Below, piece after piece: positions 36,001 through 46,735 of a stretch of DNA of 64,000 nt. Positions within the stretch are counted from its first letter, which is position 1, and the number at the start of each line of letters is the position of its first letter. A model generated the notes under the pieces. It saw nothing but the letters and a program-made list of their open reading frames with translations, was not told the DNA's origin and searched no databases. The translations under genes were made by a program, and so were the position numbers. The stretch is from Sphagnum compactum (taxonomy: Eukaryota > Bryophyta > Sphagnopsida > Sphagnales): NCBI GenBank assembly GCA_965153455.1, contig OZ234497.1, forward strand, positions 12,524,001 through 12,588,000, given 5' to 3'.

Positions 36001-39000
36001 CAGAATTTCACTCATGGGACAATTCCATTAGCATAGATGCAGCTTACTTTTGGTTCTAAATTGTCTCACTAGGGCTTTTACTTGCCTGACAATCAGCACA
36101 CTTTGTTGAGGCTTGAGTCCAATCAAGCGAAGTTTACTTTGCTCAATAATCTGTACCAGTGAGGAAACCCACTACAGTTATGAGGTAACAAACAGGTAAA
36201 AACCTTGCTTCATAGCCACAGCTCTAAGTTCTGTACTCAGTAAAAGGCACATTTGCATTCTAGAAATTCCAGTCCCATCAAAACTCCATAAGCTGATCCA
36301 CCAATCTGTAACTTAATTTAGGAGAGGCCTAAATTTTGCAAATATACTAGCTTGTCATTCATGACTGCATGACAGTAAACAGCTTTTGTTTAAAGGAAGA
36401 CAGAAGTAAAAACAAACACAGTAAGGCCTTAAAACTAGAAGACCAGTCCATGACATCTCAACACCAGAAGGCTGCCTTTGTGCTGTGTACCTTGCAAGAC
36501 AGTCAACCAAGTACTTACAATCTGCAGGAAGTTCCCTGTAGATTATTCTAAACATTAACACCAGAAGAAGAGCAGAACATCATGTGCCAACTAAAAGCTT
36601 AGAGGATTGTGAGATGCCGAAAGTTGCAACCTATGGAATTCACCTCATCACGTGCCATTTCATGAACTTCAAAGGCTGCTGAGAGCAACTGCAGCCCTAG
36701 TTGCTGGCTCTCGGACACTGACTCTATGCGTATCCCATCTTCGCCAAATGGATACCTTATGGCTGCTCCAGACTCTATCAAGATGAAACCCATCTGCACA
36801 ACGCTAGGAATCATATGATCCCACCCAAATGCACTGTTCTCCACCTGTATGGTCACAGAGGACATAAATAGCTAATCAGCCTGAGATTAAAGCTGCAAAA
36901 AACAAGAGTAAAACATAGTTCCATATGCTTTGATAGGACAAAGAATCCTCAGAAAACCAGAATCTCTTCCTATCACCCCTACACGGTTCTATGATCCATT
37001 TGTGCTCTCGGTGGATGTCATGTGTGTGGCTTGTCTAGTCTTTGTTCATTACTGCAATTCTAGGCAAGCACAAAACAGTATACCTATGACAATGAGTTAA
37101 GGATATAGATATATATTACGGTCCACATGAAGGACTGCTCCATAGCTTTAGCGATCCGGGAACTCAATGGACCCAAGATTGATGATGCCAATACAGATTC
37201 TCTGCATTGGAAACCAGCAATGAGGTGAGGACTTGAGGTGAATGATGTCAATTCAACCTCAAGGAAGAAAGAAGATTGTCTAGCACCCCCCAAGCAGCTC
37301 AAGAGCTAATGGACAACTAACAAAGGGTAGAGAGCATCAGAGACCTGAAGCTATCTCATAACTAACCAACCAACTAAGGATTTAATAAGCAGCATGGCAT
37401 CATGAGATAGCAAGGCACTTCTGGTACTTGTTGCCAGACTCTTCAACCAAAAATGCCCTCAGTTGATAGCATCCTCACCACTGCATCATCTATTTCACCT
37501 CCAGTGCATGATGCATTGAGTAAATTCCTCTAATCACTTCATGATCATCTCAACACTCCTGTGTTGAACAGGTCCAGCATGCACAATGTAATCCTAATAG
37601 GTGTCAATGATCAGCTTGTATATCAATTACCTGCAATGCTCACAGTCTTGATATGACTTCACAGCAGCAACTTTGAGAAGGTCGAAGCAAGGTTGCTCAA
37701 ATCTCTGGATTTGAGCAAGTGACAACAAAACACACACCGTAAATGGTGTTAACAAGCCTGACCCCATCCGCACCACTGTGAGCCACTCCAAACCCAGCGC
37801 TGAATCTTGCTTCACCGCAAAATTGATGTGAAGAACTACAGTGCCTTCTACTTGTCGATATGCATCAATGGCTACTGGACATGAACAACAGCTCATCAGA
37901 AATCAATCTTGCAAAACCTGTGAGATCCTATGCAGCACTCGCTAGTCTAATGTCATTGTTTGAAGACTTGGTATGGATGGATGCTGAACTACAAACATAC
38001 TGTACCAGTTTGTGGCCACTCTTTGCAAGTAGGTAAGCCGCATAGTGTCCAGCCTTGCAGCTTGCTGAAGAAAGACATGATGCCTGTGACAACAATTCTT
38101 TTGTGGCCATGGGAAGCCAACAACAACAACTGATACACCAGAGATGGCAGGGCTTGAGGCTCAACCTCCTCCATGTGACCAAAAAGCTTCGTCAAAAGAT
38201 CTTCAACCTGGGTCAGATCAAGAGGCAATTCTCGAATTAGGCTAGCCATTCTCGTGAGCAATGCTTTTGCCCATGGAATGTGTAGCAGTTGCGTAACAAC
38301 ATGATCCCTGTACTCTCTCCCGCTCATTTGCAGTTCTTGCCCCTGTGTCCAAGCAACAACAGAACTTGTATTGAGACTACCATTGTGGGGGGAAACCTTA
38401 ACCCTAAACCCCACCATTGTGGATGCAAACGCTCGGCATCACCCGTCAATCTCAGGAATGTGTTTGGAATGGAGGAGAGATTCATGACGTCAATGTAAGC
38501 TGAAAATTGGCACACCTCTTCCAAGGATTGCATGAATGATTTGTACCTGCTCTCCAGGCACGAGAACCGAGTCGACTGACGTCATTATTATTGTCAAGCA
38601 AGTCGGGAGAAGATCAAGAATGGAGCCATAATCCTGACCCACCTCCATCTCCAGATTCGAGATGACAGCCTCAACAACAGAAGGAAGAAGGCGTTGGGGT
38701 AAGCTCCCCATTTCTTGAATGAAGAACGAGAGACAGTCTACAACTTTCTTGTCAACGACAAGCGTGTGCGAAATCACCAACTCGATTACATGGACTACAA
38801 CGAGAACCAAGAGTTTTGCTGCTCTTGAAAACTCGTTGTCTCTCGCAATGGGAAGCAGAAAATAGTAAAGAGCTCGAGTGTAATCCAACGCTGCTTGTCC
38901 TCCTGAGCTGGATCCCGCCCGACATCTTTTCTCGAATGCGGCTAGCACCGTTGCATCACTCCTAGACAGAATCACATCGACAATGCTCTGCTTCTCCGCA

Positions 39001-39062
39001 AACAACTGAGAATTCCCTCCCAGCCTTGCCGCTTCTTCCACCACCTGATCATCAAAATCCAT
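30007..39062 (-). CDS. FANCI: FANCI, Fanconi anaemia group I protein (15 exons, 1,525 aa)
   Basis: FANCI pairs with FANCD2 in the DNA-clamping ID2 complex of nuclear interstrand-crosslink repair. Exons: 38547-39062, 38006-38342, 37631-37874, 37120-37201, 36644-36844, 36086-36150, 35699-35858, 35016-35291, 34570-34743, 33845-34036, 33281-33359, 32125-33116, 31138-31645, 30718-30908, 30007-30567. All phases agree, giving 1,526 codons including stop. Recognised family blocks include [66 protein letters not shown] and [18 protein letters not shown]544 in LRKSMF matches the family's mono-ubiquitinated lysine, and the SCSQSCSQ cluster (SQ at 593 and 597) matches the kinase-target sites. The protein is longer than the roughly 1,330-residue human one because of a basic Pro/Ala linker in exon 12 and an acidic Glu/Asp-rich tail of about 115 residues ending RQDKKHRS. 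Start: first ATG in frame (39062). The exon 10/11 junction is the least certain. Confidence 0.93.
35859..36085 (-). other. FANCI: GC-AG intron of FANCI (intron 6)
   Basis: On the minus strand the donor reads GTCAG|GCAAGTAAAA and the acceptor TTTTCTCTCAG|GATGCTC. Only the GC donor keeps the reading frame and gives the expected family junction (LIVR then MLALLVQ). The nearby GT (AGGCAA|GTAAAA) would shift the frame. AG|GCAAGT is the classical consensus of the minor GC-AG class handled by the U2 spliceosome. Confidence 0.85.
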
Positions 39063-41580
39063 ATTTCCAGCAGCTAAACCCAAAGCAACTGAACACAAAG
39101 AGCTGGCTGATTGTGCATCACCTTACATTTCCCTCTTCTTCCAGAAAGCTTCCGCAACAACAACACCTCTTCATGGAATCATTTAGGATAATGCATGCTC
39201 CCAAAAAACCGCGCATTCCAACACGCAACTAGCGCTGGAAAACAACGCAACTTCCCCAGTACAATACTCCGAATTCTGCAAATACCCAACCCTGCAACTC
39301 TCGTAAGTGCAACCCAATACACCACTTCCTCGAAAAATTCTCTCAGGCATCTGACAATCCGATGATGATCCGAACAAAAATCGGAGCAATCCAACCTCTA
39401 GTCCGGATTCTTCCGATGGATTGTTCGAAAAAATTCTTCTACATTCTTCCTCTCGAATTCACCATCAAGTAGGTGGTTCACATCCGAGCGCGGGAAGAAG
39501 CAGCGAGACATTCCGTTGCGTAATATTCCTTTATAACGTCCTCTCCTCCCCCACCGTCCGGCCTGACCTATACAATTATAGGCGCAGGGAGCCCAATTCT
39601 GCGTCAGAACAAACAGGTGTGCTTCTACTCTTTTTCTTCTCGTTCTTTTCTTCGCATTCGTCATTCCTTTTGATTTTTCTGCGATCTTGTGTTCTGGGAT
39701 GTTCTGATTCTTGTGTTTTTGCAACTTCATTCCAGCTGCTCAAGCTCTAAAAGAGTAATGCAGAAGAAACACCATATACAGCCATATAGTCCTCATGCAC
39801 AATCGAGACTTGCACAAAGGCTCTTCATCGTCTTTCTCTAATGTTGTCTTTCTGTAATCTTGTCTTGCACCTCTCTCCTTCTGTAAGAATGGATACACAG
39901 AGTCTGGGCTTTTCATAAATCGGTTGCATCTCAGCCTGGAGCTTGTTCTTGGTCTATCCTGAGACCATGCACAGCATCTCTCAGCTGAAATCCTCAGCTA
40001 CTGTCTGTGTCCAACTCCAGATGAAAACTATGGCGTTGTTCAACTGATGCAGACAATGGTGTGCCCTGCAGCTTGACTGGCAGTCTGAAAGGGGAGCTTA
40101 ATTTTCCTGAAATGCTGAACTGAAGATGAGCTTGGCATCTTCCTCAAGAGGAGATTGAACCAGGAGGAGGAAACAATTCTTTCAAGTGCATGCCTCCAGC
40201 ACATCCAACATGGAGGTCTAGCAAATAGTCTACAAAGTTCTCAAGTATCTAGCAGAATCTCTCCCAAGCGCCAATTACATTAGATAATGACCATTAGTCA
40301 GACCCAGCTCTCAGCCATCCACCAGCCAGTCAGGCCCTCCCACGTAAGAGACGAATAGTGAGGTACAAAACCAAAAGAAAAACAAGATTAATTGACTTGG
40401 AGGAGCAACCTTATGATATAAAGCCTTCCCATTATGAAACCTTTTTTCTGGGTTCTCATTTGTAGCGCCTGTTCACAATAGTCAAAATTAAATCAGATCT
40501 TGAGATTCATGCTCAAGGAGATTTGAGTGATGGATTTGAGTTTGGCTCTTGTGCTGGTGGAAGTGATGATGGCACCAACAGCTGCTGCTGGTGCATTGGA
40601 AATCGAAGCTGGAGGTGTCTCGGGATTCTGAGTCCTTAGCCATATGCAATAATCATCCCATGTTTTATTCTTGGCCCTCAAGCCAATTTGTCTGATTACT
40701 GGCTTAAAAGACAACTTTAAATAAACAACAATATAACATCATCTATTACAGTGACCATCATCAGAGTTGCTCCTTCCAGACATTCCTTTGGGTCTAGAAC
40801 AAGCCTGCAACAAGGGATTCAAAAAGGGTACACATCTATGACATTGAAGAGCAAATACTACAAGAACACTTTTAAGGTATCAGGAAAACCAAAACTAACA
40901 CAAGAACAACATGGTCAGAACCTTATGACTGTCAATCAAGTAGCAGACCACCACCTTCATTGTAAATAGCAGTGACTGGCCACCGTGACTCCCCACTGAA
41001 TTCATCATCTCCCAATATTGGGCATAAATAAGTGTGAATAATTTGAGCAAAACGTTTGAGCAAACTATAATACAAAAACCTGCATCCTGAGTTTCTATCA
41101 CATTTCATGAAGCGTCAGGTGGACTCAATCATGATGTTGGCTAGCTTTGAAACAGGTATATTGGAAGGAAGATTCATATCACAGGCTGATGACTGCAAGC
41201 AATAGTACCAAGGATTGTCTGAAACAAATTTAAATATCAACAGGTTCATGAACTGGACAAAATTCATTGCCCTTACATCAAAAACTCCACATAAGACAGC
41301 CTTGTTCTCCTACTGCTACTGATAAACCTGCTGTCAACAAGTTCTATCTTCTCAAAATGGCCTCAATGCTGGACAAAAGGAGAGCTGTCCAGCATTGACA
41401 GTGTACCCCCTGAAATCGCCATATTTGCATCACTCTTACAATCCTGGCTATAAGAACCTTACATAGGAAGCACTGTTATTTGAGAGTGTCACCCAATCCT
41501 ACTGAGTACTATGAGGCCACAGTATGCCAAAGTGCCAGACTGTACTTGTTATCTTTTGTTCCCTGTCCTATCATGCCTAC
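39063..41580. other. FANCI 5' flank and NDUFA8 3' flank
   Basis: No further exon is recognised. The first 700 bases (39063-39750) are GC-richer and probably contain the FANCI leader and promoter; several overlapping open frames there have no family resemblance. A 73-codon minus frame at 40493-40714 is not recognisable. The remaining part toward 41580 would include the NDUFA8 3' UTR. Confidence 0.45.
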
Positions 41581-42788
41581 CTATATTGGGCAGGCCTCCT
41601 CAAACTCCCGTTGTTCCTTGCGGCAGAGTTCAAACTCATTGGTCCAGTAATCCATGCACTTGCTATATGCATCCATAGCCTTTGGGCACTTGTCATTGAG
41701 CTCCTTCAGTCTGAACATTCACAAATAGCAATGTTAGATAGTCCAAGCTACCCCAACTCCTATTCTCGCTTGTACTGACTACAAACAAAAAGCTTCATAA
41801 ACCTGACAAATGCTGCCTCTTGCATATGCTCCAATTAAAGTAGGTTGCAAGATTTATGCAAAGAAGGCTATCACAAGAATCAGATTGACAGGACTTTATC
41901 AACCTCAATTTCTGAACATGAGCAAATGAAGTGCCATCTCAACTGATTCATGGACTTGACACACCTAGATGATTACAGCTATGACTATACAGAATCTGGG
42001 TCCAAGCAAAGAATCTCAGTCTGATCCAATCATCAATGGTGCACAGCTACTGTCAGGGATGTTGAAGACAAAGGATGCAGACACTAGTTGTGTATCGAAA
42101 GCCCTTTTGACCAATTCTTCAATGGTTGATCCTTTCTGCAGAGATGGCTTGGTCTATTGTCCACCATTTGCTAAGGGAAATTCCACATTTGCTTCCTTTC
42201 CTATTTCATGTGCCACAAGTCCACATAGACCATGTTCTGGATTTGTATTTGAACCAAGAAACCACTCAACAGAGTGATCAAGAAAGTGCCCTAACAGTAA
42301 GCCCCCATCTATGTGGCATTTGTAGCCAAGACCGCTTGTAAACTAGCAATGCGCTGTAGTCACTCCAGTTTTGGCTCAATACTCTACACCCTCAATAGTT
42401 GGTCAATGCGTTTATTCTTCATGTATTTACTTCAACATCTAGATCACCAACATATAGGAGCATTACCTACCACATTTTTTGATAGCTTTGCAAGCTGGCG
42501 AAGACACATGAAAAGAACACCAAAAACGCGTATAATAGGTGAATGCCCGGTCATAGACAACCCTAGATTGCGAAAGGTTTACGAAGCTTACAACGAGACA
42601 ACACAACTCGTGACATCCTGGCCCTGACGCAAACATCTCTCGGGATTGGGGTCATTCCGCTTGCAATCCAGAAAGGCTCGGTTCTGAGCTCCGCATTTGC
42701 TGGCGATGTGCTTGGATGCAGCCATGAGGACAGCCGAGGTCGTGATCGGAGCCGGCCTCTCCTGCGGCGGCCTCGTCTCGACTCCCAT
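41581..42788 (-). CDS. NDUFA8: NDUFA8, complex I 19-kDa/PGIV-type CHCH subunit (2 exons, 108 aa)
   Basis: An accessory subunit of mitochondrial NADH:ubiquinone oxidoreductase on the intermembrane-space side. Such proteins are imported and oxidatively folded by the Mia40 pathway. Exon 1 is 42592-42788 and exon 2 is 41581-41710. The intron (41711-42591) runs GTAAGC...TTCAG, and the split codon TT|A restores leucine in CVVSLLKELNDKC. Eight cysteines form the expected pairs: C32-C42, C52-C62 and C74-C84 are CX9C, and C95-C106 is CX10C. The blocks TTSAVLMAASKHIASKC, DPNPERC, MDAYSKCMDYWTNEF and LCRKEQREFEEAC are typical of the plant family. Length equals that of plant homologues. The start is the only ATG upstream of the conserved block in this frame. 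There is no cleavable presequence, as expected. A MITE lies about 320 bp upstream of the start. Confidence 0.95.
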
Positions 42789-43104
42789 CTATCCACCACT
42801 GCTTCAAGAATACACCTCTTCTTTTGTCCCTAGATCTAACACTTCCCTTCGAGAAAAAAAACCCGGTGCAACAAATCGATCACGCGCGCACGGAGGTCGG
42901 GAAAAAAGCTCCGAAGACGAAGAACACAACGACGAAGACGATCCTGGAACCGTGCCCTAAATTCAGGTCCCTGATACCAGATTCTCAAATTCAGGTCCTA
43001 AAAACGAAGGACCAGAAACAGGCGGCATCAATTTGGGACGTCGATTGCAATGAAAACACATATGATACCCTAGCCACACCTGATGTTAGACGTTCATAAT
43101 GTTA
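42789..43104 (-). promoter_or_regulatory. Likely NDUFA8 promoter/5' UTR
   Basis: The 300 bases upstream of the NDUFA8 start are GC-richer than the flanks (for example CGATCACGCGCGCACGG near 42879), as expected for a leader/promoter transcribed leftwards. No TATA box is obvious. The region ends at the MITE, so the element may sit in the distal promoter. Confidence 0.4.
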
Positions 43105-43317
43105 AGGTGCATTCACACCTAATGTTAAGTCAGTGTTAAGCGAAAATCTAGGTGGCATCTTAGGTGGCAGCCAATGTGAAATGGGTGATTGTTTAATATT
43201 AATTGAATGTTAACTTAAGATAAAATATTCATGGTAAATAGGTATACGTCCTAAATGACTAGCTTAGTGTTAAGGGACCTAATACTAGAGTCCTTAACAC
43301 CAAGTGTGAATGCACCT
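43105..43317. mobile_element. Tourist/Harbinger-like MITE (213 bp)
   Basis: The terminal inverted repeats both start AGGTGCATTCACAC, then after four mismatches continue TGTTAAG (about 25 bp in all). The element is flanked by the trinucleotide TTA on both sides (43102-43104 and 43318-43320). A 3-bp TTA/TAA target duplication with short TIRs and no coding capacity is characteristic of PIF/Harbinger-derived MITEs. The interior is AT-rich. No source transposase of that type is in the window. Confidence 0.75.
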
Positions 43318-43320
43318 TTA

Positions 43321-44176
43321 AGTCCTTAAACCTGGCCTTTCTATCAAAAGGTCAAACCTATTGTCTAAAAACACCACTGGCACCGAAAGCCCAGTCCTTA
43401 AAAAAATGATGTTCAATGAATTTGGGTGACTCGCACATAATGTTGCTTTCGTGTGTAGTTATGGGTGTGAGAAAGTAACAAAATTAATAAATTTTGATTT
43501 GTTGTCATGTTCACACATAAAGTATGGGCGCATTTTCATGCACATAAGTGAAAGAAAAAATAAAATGAAAAGTATTAACGTCAAGTTTTTTTGTTTGGTT
43601 AAAGGTGTGTTTAGGGCTGGTTTTTTAAAATTCCCAAATGTTTTTTTCAAGGCAATGTTTGATTTAAGGGTGGGTTGGATTCATTTTCACAAAAGATCAC
43701 CAAGACAAACAAAAAAAATGTTTGGTTATGGGGGGTTTGTTTGTCAGATTAATGGTTATGCAACTATTCATAAATAAGTTCTCAACTCTAATAAGGATAC
43801 AATGCATCAAGATTACCAAGGACATCAAATTTTGAGTCCTTCAAAAAAGCTCATTATTAACCCTCCAATAGGTTTAACCCTCAAGATTTTTTCTAAGTTT
43901 TTGCAATTTACATTCCTTCCAAAACCCAACACCAGCACAACCTTAAACATAGGTAAAGCTTAACTTAAAGGTGCAACTCAGTGTTATAGTCAAAATCTCT
44001 CTTTCAAGTATGTCCTCCCTAAGAACTAGAATAGAAGAACAATTCCAACTTTGCTTATAGTTTTTAAATCTAATTGTTGAAATGCTAAAAAATAATGAAA
44101 TTAGTCATAATTCATATCTACCTGTATAAGTAGAATGTGTAAAAGAAAAAAGGTTGGGCCTGAAAATTTTCCTACA
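43321..44176. other. Intergenic DNA, no gene seen
   Basis: AT-rich sequence. The 108-codon plus-strand frame at 43451-43777 starts at a non-ATG codon and shows no family resemblance. Confidence 0.5.
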
Positions 44177-44310
44177 AAAAACAAGTCTTAAAGAGAAAGT
44201 ATAGAAAGTAGATGAAAAACTATTAAAGTTTTAGGTACAAAAAAACAAGTTTTGAAAAGAAAGTGTACAAAGTAGATGAAAAACAATTAAAGTTTTAAGT
44301 AGATGTGCAA
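44177..44310. repeat. 63-bp tandem repeat, about two copies
   Basis: The unit starts AAAACAAGT.TT.AA, contains AAGTAGATGAAAAAC and ends ATTAAAGTTTTA. It is present at about 44178 and 44241, with a partial third copy. It lies immediately before the transposase relic. Confidence 0.6.
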
Positions 44311-44699
44311 AAAATTGCACTACAAGTGAAAGTAGAACAAATAGATGATCAATTGCTTAATTCAAAGGTAGATTTGCAACTAAGAAAATCTCAAAATGGA
44401 ATTAGTAGGAGAATCACTACTAAAGTTTGGGACAAAAATCATAGATCATATTTATAACCAAAGGTTCAAAAAGTATTTGGATTATTGCCAAATCAATAAC
44501 CTATAGTCCAAAATGTTGGATCAAGGAGATTCATGAGAACAAGGGATCAACTAGGTCATATAAATTTCTTCCCATAACCTGTACATCAACAAAAGATGTT
44601 GATTTAGTGTGGGAAGACTTCGCAAATTTCTATACATTCATTTACTTTACTATAACACTACTTGAACATGCAATAGTTCATTTCCAAATTTACTACACT

Positions 44700-45880
44700 T
44701 TTTGGATCCTTGGGATGTGTACATGAAAGAGAATGGCATACCATTAGTTGGGCCAAAATGCACATCGCCAATTTCTTAGAGGTTGGGACCCAAATGGTGA
44801 ACTATATAAATTGTGTAATGTTGCTACGAAAGGTGTTTTACCAAGGTTCTACATTTTCAGAATGAAAGACTACAAGATGATATTAAACTTTGCAAACCAA
44901 AAATTTGCATGGAAATGCAAAAGAAAGTTTGGATGATTTTTTCTTGTTCAAGGAGTTTTTAACTTTTTTCAAAAAATATGTTCCAAATGGAGTGTCTTTT
45001 ACCAATTGACACTTGTTAATTATAAATGGGCATAGTAGTCACATTACCCTAAAGCTAATAAAACATGCACAAGAGTTTGGGTTAAACATGATTACCTTAC
45101 CATCTTATTCATCGCATCTTCTATTACCATTAAATGTGTCTTGTTTCAATCCATTTAAAACAACATTCAAAAAGGTTAGGGATTCAACTATGTCGAAAAA
45201 AATCACTTGGAACCAGATAAAATCATTATGGCCGGATGGATAGATTAAGTCATAGATCAATCTTTCACAAAGAAAACCATCAATTTTGGCTTCACGACTA
45301 CATGTATTTGGCCTTTCAACCCCAAGGCAATGGACAACAAGATTCAACCTTGATAAATTACACTACAACAAGCATAAACAACCATGGAAATGAAAGGGAA
45401 TACACATCAAATGAAAAAATTGATTATAATCAAAATCTAAAATGCAAGGAGGAATCTATTGATGTAGGACTTCTCCGTATAGTTGAAACAACAGTCTAGT
45501 AAACAACACTTGAAGATCATCCTACCAATAGGTTAAAAATTGATCAACATTATTATGTAGACATGTTTTGAAACCCTACTGTGATAGAAAAGCAATTATG
45601 AAATATTATAAACCTAGATGAGGTTATTCCTAAGTTGGTGCAAGAAATCTAGAATCTTCCAAATTTAACCCAAGAAATCATGAGGTTGCATAACTTTCTT
45701 TCATTGCCTCATTTAGTTACAAGACAAATAAGGGGAAAGGAACCATTAGTTGACTACTTTCAATCACATTTGTGACTTCTATTGAACACCTAAATATTAT
45801 TTTTAAAAATACCATGGACAATGCAACTATAGAGGAAATCATAAAAGGAAAAAGAAAGGAGAAAAAATAAACAAGCCAAA
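44700..45880 (+). pseudogene. Decayed DDE (pogo/CENP-B-like, DDE_1) transposase
   Basis: Fragments in changing plus-strand frames match the order of a DDE_1-superfamily endonuclease. First comes a PRFYIFRMK-like segment (about 44850). Next is FKEFLTFFKKYVPNG (about 44948). The core LLIINGHSSHITLKLI...ITLPSYSSHLLLPLNVS follows (about 45013-45150), where the family has an Asp in the DGH motif and here Asn replaces it. After that come CFNPFKTTFKK and a WPFNPK-like remnant near 45310. Several stops and frame changes separate the blocks, and the Asp-to-Asn change hits a catalytic-motif residue, so the gene is dead. No terminal inverted repeats were found. Confidence 0.6.
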
Positions 45881-46310
45881 AAAACAACACATTATGGGGA
45901 TTATAACAAATAAAACAACTATCAGAATTATTATGAAGCATGTTGGAACACAATTTAATGCAGCTTGGACTCTAGCAACTATCAAGGAGGTTGATGATAG
46001 ATTCACCAGAACTTTCAAGTAAGCACGTGAACAAATCCACATAGGTACATGGGTGTTAATCTTGGATGCACAACCTAAGTTGAATGAGAATTTAAGCAAT
46101 GGGCATGAGCTAAGTAGCAACCAAGAAGGCATTGAATAGCAAGATTATTTCTTGTAATGACTAAATATAAGAAAAACATATGGTTACCACCGAGACTAGT
46201 TCACCAAAGGAGAACATGAACTAGGATCATTAGAGCTAAAACTTAAATGGAAACACCTCAACAACATGAAAAAGCGGTCAAGAAGGCCAACATGGATTTT
46301 AAGAACACAA

Positions 46311-46735
46311 GTGGAGGTTAGAACTTGATGAAATAAAACCACAAAAGCACAAAAATCACAACCAAAATCCAAAAGTCACAGAAGGCCAACATGATTTCAA
46401 AAACATGAAAAACATAGCTAGAAGCTTGAACTTGATGAGACAACACTTCAAGAGCACAAATAACACAACCAAAAACTTGAACTTGTTGAAACAACACTTC
46501 AAAAGCACAAATTGCACAACTAGAAGCTTGAACTTGTTGAAACAACACCTCAAGAGCACAAAGAACACAACCATAAGCTTGAACTTGTTGGAACAACACC
46601 TCAAGATCATAAAGAACACAACCAAAAGCTTGAACTTGTTGAAACAACATTTCAAAATCATAGCTAGAAGCTTAAACTTGTTGAAACAACACCTCAAGAA
46701 CATGATCAAAAAGCATAACCAAAATTTCAAAAATG
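46311..46735. repeat. 51-bp minisatellite (about eight units)
   Basis: The unit contains GCTTGAACTTGTTGAAACAA followed by CACCTCAAGAGCACAAAG-like sequence. Starts at 46425, 46476, 46527, 46578 and 46629 are exactly 51 bp apart; the next, at 46671, follows a 9-bp deletion. Because 51 is a multiple of three, the array stays open in three frames, giving 17-residue repeat peptides on both strands. These frames are a by-product of the repeat and not evidence of a gene. Confidence 0.85.

Noticed and set aside
36355-36561. Minus-strand frame ([12 protein letters not shown]...) lying between FANCI exons 5 and 6
   Set aside because: It looks protein-like, but joining exon 5 directly to exon 6 gives the expected family sequence in phase, and this segment has no counterpart in FANCI proteins. 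Treated as intron.
39398-39750. Overlapping ~110-codon frames on both strands in the FANCI 5' flank
   Set aside because: They overlap one another, start at non-ATG codons or lack family resemblance, and lie where a promoter/leader is expected.
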